A stretch of 64,000 nucleotides of DNA. Source: Oscillatoria acuminata PCC 6304 (GTDB taxonomy: Bacteria > Cyanobacteriota > Cyanobacteriia > Cyanobacteriales > Laspinemataceae). The notes beneath the pieces are model-generated. The model did no database searches. It saw only the letters and a program-made list of their open reading frames with translations, and was not told the DNA's origin. The stretch lies in assembly GCF_000317105.1 (NCBI RefSeq), contig NC_019693.1:7625444-7689443 (forward strand), read 5' to 3'. This document shows, one piece after another, positions 28,445 to 36,587 of this stretch. Every line of letters starts with the position of its first letter. Within the stretch, counting starts at the first letter, position 1. The position numbers and the translations under genes were made by a program.

Positions 28445-30232
28445 GTGTCTGAACTCTTAAACGATCCTATCCCAAGTCCTGAAACTCCAGAAGGTCCTAG
28501 ATTAAAGAGGCGATCGGGAGGTCCTCTCGCCATTCGAGGGAAAGGGGGAACCGTACCCTATCGTCCCAAGGCATACCGCTGGAGTCGTGCCAATTACTCC
28601 CCCAACCGGCGGCGGATCGAAATTTGGAATTTTGTTTTACAGTTTTTGGCGAGTCTGTGGTCCCTGAATAAACCCTGGACCTATAAAGGGGGGTTCACAG
28701 AAGCCAAACAAATCGCCCGACGGCGAAAACAAGCCAGTTGGATTCGCGAGACCTTATTAGAACTAGGTCCAACGTTTATTAAGTTGGGCCAGTTATTTTC
28801 CACGCGATCGGACCTGTTTCCCGGTGAATATGTAGAGGAGTTGGCTAAACTCCAAGATCGCGTTCCGGCTTTTAGCTATGAACAAGCTCAAGCCATTATT
28901 GAGGAAGATTTTGGTCGCAAAGTTGAGGAACTCTTCCGCAGTTTTGATCCGGTCCCGATCGCAGCAGCCAGTTTGGGTCAAGTCCACAAAGCTCAACTCC
29001 ATTCTGGAGAAGAAATTGTGGTCAAGGTCCAGCGTCCTGGACTCAAACGCCTGTTTGGAATTGATTTAGCGATCGCCAAGACGATTGCCCACTATTTTCA
29101 AAATCACCCCCGCTGGGGTCGAGGTCGGGATTGGTTGGGAATCTATGACGAGTGCTACAAGATCCTCTACGAAGAGGTGGATTATATTAATGAAGGTCGC
29201 AATGCGGATACCTTTCGCCGCAATTTTCGCGATAAAGAATGGGTGCGCGTGCCTCGGGTTTACTGGCGCTATTCTTCCCCTCGGGTGCTGACTTTAGAAT
29301 ACCTTCCGGGGATTAAGATTAGCCATTATGAAGCCCTAGAGGCGGCTGGACTCGATCGCAAAATTCTGGCGAAACTGGGAGCAGAAGCGTATTTGAGACA
29401 ACTCCTCAATCATGGGTTTTTCCATGCAGACCCCCATCCGGGGAATCTGGCGGTGAGTCCTGATGGGGCGTTAATTTTTTACGACTTTGGCATGATGGGG
29501 CGGATCCGCACCGATGTTCGGGTCAAACTGCTGGACCTGTTTTTTGGGATTGCCAAAAAGAATGCCGAGGATGTGGTGGAGTGCCTGATTGAGTTGGAGG
29601 CCCTGGCTCGAACCGATGATATGGGACCTGTGCGGCGATCGATCCAGTATATTCTGGATAATTTGATGGATCAGCCCTTTGAGGAGCAGTCGGTGGCGGC
29701 GATTAGTGATGATTTGTATGCGATCGCCTACGATCAGCCCTTCCGCTTTCCCGCTACATTTACCTTCGTGATGCGGGCCTTTTCAACCCTGGAAGGTGTG
29801 GGCAAGGGTCTGGATCCCGAGTTTAACTTTATGGAGGTTGCAAAACCTTTTGCAATGCAGATTATGACCAATGGTAACTCGCTCGATCGCAATACGTTCT
29901 TCAATGAAATCGGACGGCAGGCGGCGCAAGTCGGAACGACGGCGTTGGGTTTACCGGGACGAATTGAGGATACTATAGAGAAATTAGAACGTGGGGACAT
30001 TCGCATCCGCGTCCGATCCATTGAAACTGATCGGGTGCTGCGGCGCATTGGTAACGTTCAAATGGGGACCAACTTAGCTTTACTGGTGAGTGCATTTACC
30101 CTCTCGGCAACGATTTTATTGGTGAACGATAAAATCTGGCTGGCCCTAATTGTCGGGGCTGTGGCACTATTGCTGGCGGGAAGTTTGATCCGCCTGATTA
30201 TGCGGATCGAACGGTCGGATAAAATGATGTAA
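28445..30232 (+). CDS. ABC1/UbiB-family atypical kinase
   Basis: Member of the ABC1 (AarF/UbiB/ADCK) family linked to quinone and prenyl-lipid metabolism in plastids and cyanobacteria. Motifs: the KxGQ signature (FIKLGQLFSTR), an Ala-rich loop replacing the glycine loop (PIAAASLGQVHKA), VVKVQRPG (ATP Lys), HADPHPGN (catalytic loop) and YDFGMMG (metal Asp). Two C-terminal membrane helices (LALLVSAFTLSATILLV and LALIVGAVALLLAGSLI) anchor it. 595 residues. Start is GTG 28445. Several paralogues occur per cyanobacterial genome, so assignment to ubiquinone-type synthesis is not justified. Confidence 0.9.
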   Translation: MSELLNDPIPSPETPEGPRLKRRSGGPLAIRGKGGTVPYRPKAYRWSRANYSPNRRRIEIWNFVLQFLASLWSLNKPWTYKGGFTEAKQIARRRKQASWIRETLLELGPTFIKLGQLFSTRSDLFPGEYVEELAKLQDRVPAFSYEQAQAIIEEDFGRKVEELFRSFDPVPIAAASLGQVHKAQLHSGEEIVVKVQRPGLKRLFGIDLAIAKTIAHYFQNHPRWGRGRDWLGIYDECYKILYEEVDYINEGRNADTFRRNFRDKEWVRVPRVYWRYSSPRVLTLEYLPGIKISHYEALEAAGLDRKILAKLGAEAYLRQLLNHGFFHADPHPGNLAVSPDGALIFYDFGMMGRIRTDVRVKLLDLFFGIAKKNAEDVVECLIELEALARTDDMGPVRRSIQYILDNLMDQPFEEQSVAAISDDLYAIAYDQPFRFPATFTFVMRAFSTLEGVGKGLDPEFNFMEVAKPFAMQIMTNGNSLDRNTFFNEIGRQAAQVGTTALGLPGRIEDTIEKLERGDIRIRVRSIETDRVLRRIGNVQMGTNLALLVSAFTLSATILLVNDKIWLALIVGAVALLLAGSLIRLIMRIERSDKMM

Positions 30233-30339
30233 TGTTTTAACTTGGAACCCTGAGATTTGAAATTGGGCGCGCTCGCCTATCCAATCGAAACCCAATTTTC
30301 TATTCCCCCTGTAAAAGTTGTCATAGTAAGCGTTGAGTT

Positions 30340-31068
30340 ATGAAACGATCTTTCGCGGGTCTGACGGATACGGGACTCGTTCGTTCTGTGAATCAGGACG
30401 CCTTCTATATCGATGACCCGGAGGGGCGATTTTTTATCGTAGCCGATGGTATGGGAGGCCATGCGGGAGGCCAAGAGGCCAGTCGAATCGCCATTGAAAC
30501 CATTGAAAAATATTTAGTGGAATGCTGGAAGTCTTCCCAGAAGACTCCCGATTTGTTGAAAGAAGCATTTTTGAAGGCCAATCAAGCCATTGTTGATGAT
30601 CAATTAGACCATCCTGAGCGCTCAGACATGGGGACCACTGCTGTGGCGGTCGTATTTCGCGATCGCAATCATCCCTGGTGTGCTCATGTCGGTGATTCTC
30701 GGTTATACCGACTGCACAAAGAGGAACTGACTCAAATTACGGAAGATCATACCTGGGTGGGACGAGCACTCAAAGCTGGACACCTCACCGTTGAGGAAGC
30801 TCGTAAGCATCCCTGGCGGCACGTTCTGGCTCAATGTCTAGGACGCCAGGATTTACAACAGATTGATTTACAAGAGTTTGAGGTCCAACCGGGCGATCGC
30901 CTGTTGCTCTGTAGTGATGGGTTGACTGAGGAACTTTCCGCTGACGAGATCGGCCCTAATCTGCAATTGAAACTCTCCGGTGGTGAAGCGGCCCAAAAAC
31001 TGGTGAATGCTGCTAAAGATAAAGGGGGACGGGATAACATTACCCTCGTGATCGTCACCCTCGACTAA
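30340..31068 (+). CDS. PP2C-family serine/threonine phosphatase
   Basis: Metal-dependent protein phosphatase resembling cyanobacterial PphA/PrpC. Motifs in order: [23 protein letters not shown] (metal Asp/Gly), [28 protein letters not shown] and GGRDNITLV (metal Asp). 242 residues, full catalytic domain with no extra domains. It follows the ABC1 kinase gene by about 107 nt on the same strand, so the two may be co-transcribed. PphA dephosphorylates the PII protein in Synechocystis; that the same holds here is not shown. A terminator lies 215 nt downstream. Confidence 0.93.
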   Translation: MKRSFAGLTDTGLVRSVNQDAFYIDDPEGRFFIVADGMGGHAGGQEASRIAIETIEKYLVECWKSSQKTPDLLKEAFLKANQAIVDDQLDHPERSDMGTTAVAVVFRDRNHPWCAHVGDSRLYRLHKEELTQITEDHTWVGRALKAGHLTVEEARKHPWRHVLAQCLGRQDLQQIDLQEFEVQPGDRLLLCSDGLTEELSADEIGPNLQLKLSGGEAAQKLVNAAKDKGGRDNITLVIVTLD

Positions 31069-31283
31069 GGCGATCGCCAATCCGTCCAAGTCAAGGATTC
31101 CAGACATAATCGTTTCATCACCCCAGAAACCGTGACCAAAACTGGTCCGAAACCGGGTTTTTAGTCCCAAACTGCTTCTCCCTTCGGGTTTTCCGATTCT
31201 CATCCTCTTCTACAGTGCCGATGCTCTAGAAAGATGGTAATAGCCCGACAGAATATTGCACCTGTCGATCATCCATCGGATAG

Positions 31284-31315
31284 AGCCGCTTCTGCCATTC
31301 AGAAGCGGCTTTTTT
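31284..31315 (+). terminator. Strong intrinsic terminator
   Basis: Perfect 10-bp stem AGCCGCTTCT/AGAAGCGGCT (31284-31293, 31301-31310), 7-nt loop, then a run of Ts. It ends the phosphatase transcript. Confidence 0.9.
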
Positions 31316-31587
31316 ATGTTTTTATGCGTTTTTTACCAAAACTAATCGCTTCGAGGGCTAGAAAGCCTCCTGAAACGTATCTCGCGACAGAGGGCAACAG
31401 GGGATCATATCCGTCATAGTAGAGATACAGTAAGAGCCACAATCGGTCTCTCAACCAGAAGAAATACCTATTTGGTTCAAACTGAGCAATTTTCAAAGAT
31501 TTGATTTGATACAACGACTTTAGACCCTGGTTTCTACCCCTGAAACCTGCTAAGTCATCGTTTCCAGATAAAAGCCCAAGGGCAAGT

Positions 31588-31616
31588 TTGTCATTTTGTC
31601 AAATCTTTGTTATATT
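31588..31616 (+). promoter_or_regulatory. Predicted sigma-70-type promoter of nblA
   Basis: TTGTCA (31588-31593), exactly 17 nt, TATATT (31611-31616): five of six consensus matches in each box with optimal spacing. Transcription would begin near 31623, leaving a 5' leader of about 128 nt before nblA. No GTA-N8-TAC NtcA site was found nearby. Confidence 0.65.
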
Positions 31617-31750
31617 TCTTAACAGGAGGCAACAAGGAAATCCTGAGAGCCCCCAGCAACGGCAGAAAGAGACAACAGATAAAGACGGGTCAACCCGCTT
31701 TGCAACTCTCCTTCCAGCCAGTGTGACTATCAAACATTAGGAGTTTTACA

Positions 31751-31957
31751 ATGAGCCAACCGATCGAGCTATCTTTGGAACAACAATTTAACGTCCGAGC
31801 CTTTGAAACCCAGGTCGAGAAAATGAGCCTTGAACAGTCTCAGCATTTTCTCAAAGAACTCTACAAACAAATGATGGTGAGGGAAACCATGTATCAGCAA
31901 TTCCTGAAACATGAATGGGGTTTAGACCAAGGACCACGTTTTAGCAGTGAGTTTTAA
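31751..31957 (+). CDS. nblA: Phycobilisome degradation protein NblA
   Basis: Small adaptor that binds phycobiliproteins and brings them to Clp protease when nitrogen or other nutrients run short. The 68 residues match NblA: IELSLEQQFNVRAFETQVEKMSLEQ, then LKELYKQMMVRETMYQQFLKHEWGL. AGGAG at 31739-31743 lies 7 nt before the ATG. It is a single gene with a long leader, suggesting post-transcriptional control, as small or antisense RNAs on nblA are known in other cyanobacteria. It fits the nitrogen theme of the window (nitrate cluster at 49-57 kb). Confidence 0.95.
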   Translation: MSQPIELSLEQQFNVRAFETQVEKMSLEQSQHFLKELYKQMMVRETMYQQFLKHEWGLDQGPRFSSEF

Positions 31958-32227
31958 TAACCGTGCTAAGTTTTACTCAAGTCCCAACAGTGGGCGACCT
32001 CCGTCTCTTGCTTAGTTCCCAATGGGGAGAGGAGCTGGGGATGCTGGGGCGTCAACTTTATTTCCTTACAAAACACTAGAGACTATCTCCTCAGATATTC
32101 TCAACCCCAATTTGATTAGATAAACCCTTAGTAAAGTTCCTTGATGAAATTTATCGTGTTTTGTCCAAAAATGGACAGCACAAACCCTTGCTCTAGTTCA
32201 AATCTTACTCAAAATTATTGTCCTTTA
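31958..32227 (+). other. Untranslated region between nblA and its terminator; possible small RNA
   Basis: 270 nt with no open frame of note. It contains a perfect small hairpin TGTCCA-AAAA-TGGACA (32162-32177) about 50 nt before the terminator at 32228. It is either a long nblA 3' UTR or a separate small RNA; no promoter is obvious. Confidence 0.4.
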
Positions 32228-32265
32228 ACTCGTGCCTGAGCAACTGCTCGGGCACGAGTTTTTTT
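32228..32265 (+). terminator. Strong intrinsic terminator downstream of nblA
   Basis: ACTCGTGCC-T-GAGCA, loop AC, TGCTC-G-GGCACGAGT: a 15-bp stem with one T/G pair, followed by seven Ts. Confidence 0.92.
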
Positions 32266-32389
32266 GAAATGTAGCGAGTCTAAATGCCGTTTGTGATTAA
32301 CAGGATTTACACATTAATGAAAGATTAAACCCTAAATGGAGGGTTAATTCACTTGAAAAGGGAGCATCTCAATGTTGCCTAAAAACCAG

Positions 32390-32515
32390 TCGGACCTCTC
32401 CCCAAACCCCTCCCCTAAGAGGGGAGGGGCTTTGAGACTCCCCCTTCCGGCTCCCCCTTCCCTCTTAGGGAAGGGGGCTGGGGGGTTAGGTCTCTTGAAC
32501 AAATTGAGATGCTCC
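32390..32515. repeat. CCCAGCCCCCTTCCC-type interspersed repeats
   Basis: Two inverted copies: CCCCTCCCCTAAGAGGGGAGGGG and CCCTTCCCTCTTAGGGAAGGGGG(C)TGGGGGGTTAGG, each a self-complementary stem. The same family occurs three times at 43198-43760 and once at 58495-58540. Confidence 0.85.
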
Positions 32516-32521
32516 CCTTGA

Positions 32522-32801
32522 AAATCCTCCTTTTAGGGTTTAGGCGTTAGTTTTGTCAGTAAGCCCCAGAAGGCAGTGCGTGGTATTGCCCATACAAACA
32601 AGGGAAACGACTGCAGTGGTGATCCTGCACACCGGGAGAGGTGGGACTTATCGTAACCAATGGAGGCGGCAAACTGCTAAAATTTGAGCACGAGAAAAAT
32701 TGGGGGAGCGATCGCGCCGCTGGCAAAGAGTCCAAAACCTGAGCCAGTCGCAGAATTTCCCAGTTTTTGGGCGGTCAATGATACCCGAATAATTTGTTTA
32801 A
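32522..32801 (+). other. Gene-free region upstream of the Usp gene
   Basis: 280 nt with no open frame, containing a GC-richer segment (about 32575-32700) with GTGGTGATCC and AGAGGTGGGAC segments able to pair locally. I cannot match it to a known RNA family. It may hold a small RNA or the leader of the universal stress gene. Confidence 0.3.
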
Positions 32802-33677
32802 ATGTTTAAGCGTGTTTTAATTAGTACGGATTTGTCAGACGGCTTAGTGCGCTTGGGAAAATTCTTACCCAGTTTAGCTGCCGGAGGGATGGAGCATATC
32901 GCATTTGTCCATAGCGTTCCCCTGTGGACCAAAGGGCAAATTCCTCGGGAAGATACGGAAAAAATCAGTTTGGCACGCGATCGCCTCAATGCCATTTTGA
33001 ATCAGGTCCCCGATGGCTTGCAGGTAGAGGTTGAGGTGCTATCCGGGAATCCGACGGAGAACATTCTCAAGGCAGTGGAACGGTACAAAAGCGAGGTCAT
33101 GATTTTAGGGGCCTCCAACCGCAATCTCCTGAGTGAAAAACTCTTTGGCAGTACGACCCTGGAGTTATCGGGACGAACCAATATTCCCCTGATGACCATT
33201 CCCACGGCACTGCTGTCTCCCTTAACCTCTGAGGAGTTGGATCTGCGCTGTCGGCATCTGTTCCGCTACATTCTGCTTCCCTATGCGGATACCCAAGCAT
33301 CGGGGGTATTAATCAAAGAGTTTAAGCGCTACGCCCAGAACCGTCCTCCTCATTCATTAGAACGCTGTATGTTAGCGTGGGTGATTGATGCGGGGGTTCT
33401 GCGAAAGGTCCCGAAGGACTACAAGCTCAAGGAAGCCCATGAGAAATTAGCCCCAATCCAAGCCGAGTTAGAAGCGATCGGCTTGCAGGTGGATGTGGAA
33501 GTCCGCTTAGGTGAGCCAGTCCTGGATATTTTAGATTTAGCACAGATGTCCGACATCTGTGCCGTGGCACTGGCTTCCAATAGCTTAGGGAAAATTTTGG
33601 ATTGGTTCCCCAGCTTTGCGGCAGAGGTCCTGCGGCGCAGTTGTGAACCTGTCATCTTTTTTCCCTCCCGGCGGTAA
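32802..33677 (+). CDS. Tandem universal stress protein (two UspA domains)
   Basis: 291 residues with two Usp halves: residues 1-140 (FKRVLISTDLSDGL, HSVPLW, VMILGASNRNLLSEKLFGSTTLEL, near the G-x2-G-x9-G-S/T ATP signature) and 150-291 (YILLPYADTQ..., VALASNSLGKILDWFPSFAAEVLRRSCEPVIFF). The second half has lost most of the glycine signature. Usp proteins bind ATP or act as stress chaperones; the precise role is unknown. It is a single gene, convergent with the next one. Confidence 0.85.
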   Translation: MFKRVLISTDLSDGLVRLGKFLPSLAAGGMEHIAFVHSVPLWTKGQIPREDTEKISLARDRLNAILNQVPDGLQVEVEVLSGNPTENILKAVERYKSEVMILGASNRNLLSEKLFGSTTLELSGRTNIPLMTIPTALLSPLTSEELDLRCRHLFRYILLPYADTQASGVLIKEFKRYAQNRPPHSLERCMLAWVIDAGVLRKVPKDYKLKEAHEKLAPIQAELEAIGLQVDVEVRLGEPVLDILDLAQMSDICAVALASNSLGKILDWFPSFAAEVLRRSCEPVIFFPSRR

Positions 33678-33707
33678 CAGCCGTTCGTTATTTAGTTTAG
33701 TCACTCA

Positions 33708-34157
33708 TTAGTCACTTAGCCGAGTCAGGGTTGCTTCCATTGCACTGGTTAAGTAGTGGCCTGCTAAAATGCCGCTTGAATGGTAATAGGTGTTGTGACT
33801 GAGGCGATGCAAGGTTTCAAAGCCACTGCGTCGCTTTTTTTCATCCCCGAGAACCCAATAGCGCTGAATAATCGTTTCCGGTGCGATCCAGCCTTCTCCC
33901 TCGACTCGTCCCAGTTCGCTATGTTGGAGAACAAAAGTGTATTGGCGGTCCCCGAGGTCAAAATGTCCCCGATATTGCAGGGTGATTTCTGGGCGATCGC
34001 TTCCGGGAAAAGCCAGCTTGGTCACCATGTTAAACCAATCTTCCCGAGTCCATGCGACTAAAATTTTCCCAGTGACGGGACTGGTTGGAACATGGCGTTC
34101 TAACCAAGTGCCTTCAAGGGTCCAGCGACCCGGTTGCAGCAAAAATATATGATTCAC
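33708..34157 (-). CDS. Conserved hypothetical beta-rich protein
   Basis: 149 residues, no signal peptide or membrane segment. GRWTLEGTWLE, EITLQYRGHFDLGDRQYTFVLQHSELGRVEGEGWI and QRYWVLGDEKKRRSGFETLHRL suggest alternating beta strands like a small lipocalin-type or FABP-type barrel. I cannot place it in a named family. Convergent with the Usp gene, 30 nt between stops. The codon use and HIP1 site at its centre look native. Confidence 0.65.
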   Translation of the reverse strand: MNHIFLLQPGRWTLEGTWLERHVPTSPVTGKILVAWTREDWFNMVTKLAFPGSDRPEITLQYRGHFDLGDRQYTFVLQHSELGRVEGEGWIAPETIIQRYWVLGDEKKRRSGFETLHRLSHNTYYHSSGILAGHYLTSAMEATLTRLSD

Positions 34158-34549
34158 GGCACCATATCCTTGATTGAATTGCAGTCTGCCCCTATAGAAT
34201 TTATATGCTACCAGGTTTTATGAGGCATAGTTTTTATGAACAAGAATTTTTTTTGAATTTTTAGCTGATAGCGAGAACCAGCCTGAATGCAAATGCTTAT
34301 TATTTCGGTTTTATTATGGATTTATAGAGTTTTTTAATGATAAATTTTCTCAATTTCCTGGAGGTTAATAGGAACAGAATAGACTTTTTAGGATGGGGTA
34401 AGACTATAGACTTTACCCCGGTTATGAGGTACATTATTTGGGGATTGGGGTGGGAATAAAGCGCAGTCTGGGCGTTGTTTTCTCACATTAAGCGAGGCTT
34501 TTTTATGGCACAGTGCTGCAAGAATTGCTTATAAAAAGCCATTCTTGGA
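34158..34549. other. AT-rich gene-free region
   Basis: 392 nt, AT-rich, containing an imperfect hairpin GGGGTAA...TTACCCC (34395-34419). The 5' side should hold the promoter of the beta-rich protein gene. Nothing else supported. Confidence 0.4.
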
Positions 34550-34957
34550 TTAGGGTTGGTATTCGTCTATGGCTCGATTGGCTTCCGCGTCAGCGAGGGC
34601 GTTGTCGGCTCTGCGGACGTGCTCGGGGGGGGCGTAGCTTTCAAATTGGTTGAAGAGGGATTTTACTTGGTCATAGAGGGGTTTTAATTCGGGCTTTTTG
34701 ACGCGATATTGGCCGAGGAGTTGTTTGACCATCAGTTCGCTGTCGGCACGGAGTTTGACTCGGGTTGCTCCCATTTTTAACGCGGTTTCTAGACCGAGAA
34801 TGGCGGCTTGATATTCGGCTTGATTGTTGGTGGTTTCGCCGAGGTATTTACAGACTTTATTCAGGATGTTTCCCTGTTCATCGAGGAGGACGGCTCCGGC
34901 TCCGGCAGGGCCGGGGTTACGGCGAGAGGCTCCGTCGGAATAGATTGTGATATACAT
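34550..34957 (-). CDS. rnhA: RNase HI-family protein
   Basis: Degrades RNA in RNA-DNA hybrids. The four acidic catalytic residues are seen in YSDGASRRNPGPAG (Asp), NNQAEYQAAI (Glu), LRADSELMVKQL (Asp) and RADNALADAEAN (Asp). AAGGAG 9 nt before ATG 34957 (MYITIYSDG) sets the start, giving 135 residues; the frame is open further upstream to 35098 but unsupported. It is of the RNase HI-like group (short, no basic handle), so substrate range may differ from E. coli RnhA. Confidence 0.88.
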   Translation of the reverse strand: MYITIYSDGASRRNPGPAGAGAVLLDEQGNILNKVCKYLGETTNNQAEYQAAILGLETALKMGATRVKLRADSELMVKQLLGQYRVKKPELKPLYDQVKSLFNQFESYAPPEHVRRADNALADAEANRAIDEYQP

Positions 34958-35081
34958 AAAGCATGACTCCTTACTAAGGTGATAAAGGTGGAATGTGTAT
35001 TGTACTGCAAAAGAACGAGGCGATCGCCTGGGGTTAGATTCAGAATGAGCGACAGGGGGAGAGCAGCGATCAATGGAGGGG

Positions 35082-35546
35082 TTAGGGATATTCAACAATT
35101 AAGGGTCCATGAGGCCGGAAGCGGCGATCGGCATTGGCTTTTTTGTTGAGGTTATGGAAGGAGGCAATGGGAATCTGCTCACTCACCGGCAATTCACTGA
35201 GGTGTTCCACTTCCCAAAAAACGGCCCAAGTGCTTTTATCCAGTTGCGCTGAGTCGGGGCGAAATCGCTTTTCTCCAGGATATCGACCGCGACGGGAGGG
35301 GAGGTGACCCTGATAAATGCCATGCCACACTACGGACATAAACAGGGGTTTGTCGGAGTCAGGATGGGAGGGGTAGATAAACACTTCTACCCCTTGACCT
35401 TTTCTGATTTCATCCGCTTCCCGAAACAGTTCCCAGGCATCACTTCCGAAGACAACTTTCCCCTCGCGATCGCAAGTTTCCTTACCGGAAATTAAGTGGG
35501 GTTCGGGCACAGGGGCCAGAATTGCAAATGCTTTGGTGATGGTCAT
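35082..35546 (-). CDS. Conserved hypothetical protein
   Basis: 154 residues, soluble, no recognised family. Features: KETCDREGKVVFGSDAWELFREADEI, VEVFIYPSHPDSDKPLFMSVVWHGIYQGHLPSRRGRYPGEKRFRP, and a basic C-terminal part. It lies upstream of rnhA on the same strand with 124 nt between, and the two might be co-transcribed. It contains several rare aromatic positions but no catalytic motif that I can identify. Confidence 0.6.
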   Translation of the reverse strand: MTITKAFAILAPVPEPHLISGKETCDREGKVVFGSDAWELFREADEIRKGQGVEVFIYPSHPDSDKPLFMSVVWHGIYQGHLPSRRGRYPGEKRFRPDSAQLDKSTWAVFWEVEHLSELPVSEQIPIASFHNLNKKANADRRFRPHGPLIVEYP

Positions 35547-35682
35547 TTAATTTAACATCCTTACAATTTAAGACTCAAGAGTTACCGCATTGTCGTCACC
35601 GAGGGTTTTAGCTTTCCTAAAATGCTCATTCAAAAGACTGAATTTTCGGCTAATCTCAGTTTACTGGCTTTCTGGAAAAACA

Positions 35683-36333
35683 ATGATATCCGCATTACTT
35701 TTTGATTTAGATGGAACCCTGTGCAATACGGACCCCATTCACTTTCAAACTTGGGTGGAACTGTTGCTGGATTATGGCATGGAGATTGATCAAGACTTGT
35801 ATCAATCCCGGATGACCGGACGTCTGAATGAGGCAATTATTAAAGATTTGTTACCGCAACTTTCACCCTCCCAGGGGAAGCAGCTTGCGGATGAAAAAGA
35901 AGCACGCTTCCGCAAATTAGCACTAAAATTGGAGCGATTGGCTGGGGTCTCCAATATTTTAGCCTGGTCTGAGCAACGGGAATTATCCCGAGCACTGGTC
36001 ACGAATGCTCCCCCGAAAAATGTAGAATTCATGTTACAAGTGTTGGAATTAACTCCGATGTTTGAGTTGGTTATCTTAGCAGAAAATTTATCCGCTGGCA
36101 AGCCCGATCCACTCCCTTATCAAATGGCATTGACAGAATTAGGGATTTCGGCCTCGGAGGCGATCGCCTTTGAGGATTCGCCATCAGGGATTCGTTCAGC
36201 GGTTAGGGCGGGTATTTATACCATTGGCATTGCCTCGACTCACTCCCTGAATCACCTCAAAGATTTGGGTGCGTCAATGGCGATTTCCGATTTCACCGAC
36301 CCGGAACTCTGGAGGTTGCTAGACACAATTTAG
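35683..36333 (+). CDS. HAD-superfamily phosphatase, beta-phosphoglucomutase-like
   Basis: Phosphatase or phosphomutase with a Rossmann-like core and a helical cap of the PGMB type. Motif I LLFDLDGTLCNTD, motif II ALVTNAPP, motif III K in GKPDPLPY, motif IV FEDSPSGIRSA. Starting at ATG 35683 (MISALLFDLDG) it has 216 residues; upstream open codons are not family-like. A phosphoglucomutase or sugar-phosphate phosphatase role would fit the trehalose genes downstream but is not shown. A long hairpin (36367-36400) separates it from treZ. Confidence 0.88.
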   Translation: MISALLFDLDGTLCNTDPIHFQTWVELLLDYGMEIDQDLYQSRMTGRLNEAIIKDLLPQLSPSQGKQLADEKEARFRKLALKLERLAGVSNILAWSEQRELSRALVTNAPPKNVEFMLQVLELTPMFELVILAENLSAGKPDPLPYQMALTELGISASEAIAFEDSPSGIRSAVRAGIYTIGIASTHSLNHLKDLGASMAISDFTDPELWRLLDTI

Positions 36334-36366
36334 ATCGGTTTCTCTACTTGGGTGATTTTTTCGGGG

Positions 36367-36400
36367 ATTGCATTGTTTTTCGCTAAAAAAACAATGCAAT
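36367..36400. terminator. Long A/T-flanked hairpin, bidirectional terminator-like
   Basis: 14-bp perfect stem ATTGCATTGTTTTT/AAAAACAATGCAAT with a 6-nt loop, 33 nt after the HAD gene. The T-run is inside the stem rather than after it, so the efficiency is uncertain. Confidence 0.55.
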
Positions 36401-36587
36401 TGTTTCCTCTGATACCATTTTTTTAACGGGCTTTGAACGCGATAGTATTGTAAACGAACTTTTCCTTTAAATCTTCTCCCTTTAGAAAGATGCGGCGTTG
36501 GCCTGTTTGCAGCAATAATAGCCAGGGAGTTTATCTGGGACTTAAAAGGTCTCTTCCCACTCTATTCAGTAGGTTCTATTAAAACGT

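Larger units (their letters stand above)
31069..31750 (+). other. Regulatory region between the phosphatase and nblA
   Basis: 682 nt without a convincing gene. It holds a GAAACCGGGTTT repeat near 31150, a strong terminator (31284-31315), 270 nt of AT-rich sequence, the predicted nblA promoter (31588-31616) and a 5' leader of about 130 nt with a short GGGTCAACCCG palindrome near 31687. Confidence 0.6.

Noticed and set aside
32522..32801. Known small RNA (6S, SRP RNA, Yfr1, Yfr2 or tmRNA)
   Set aside because: None of the conserved motifs I remember for these RNAs was found, so it is left as unassigned.
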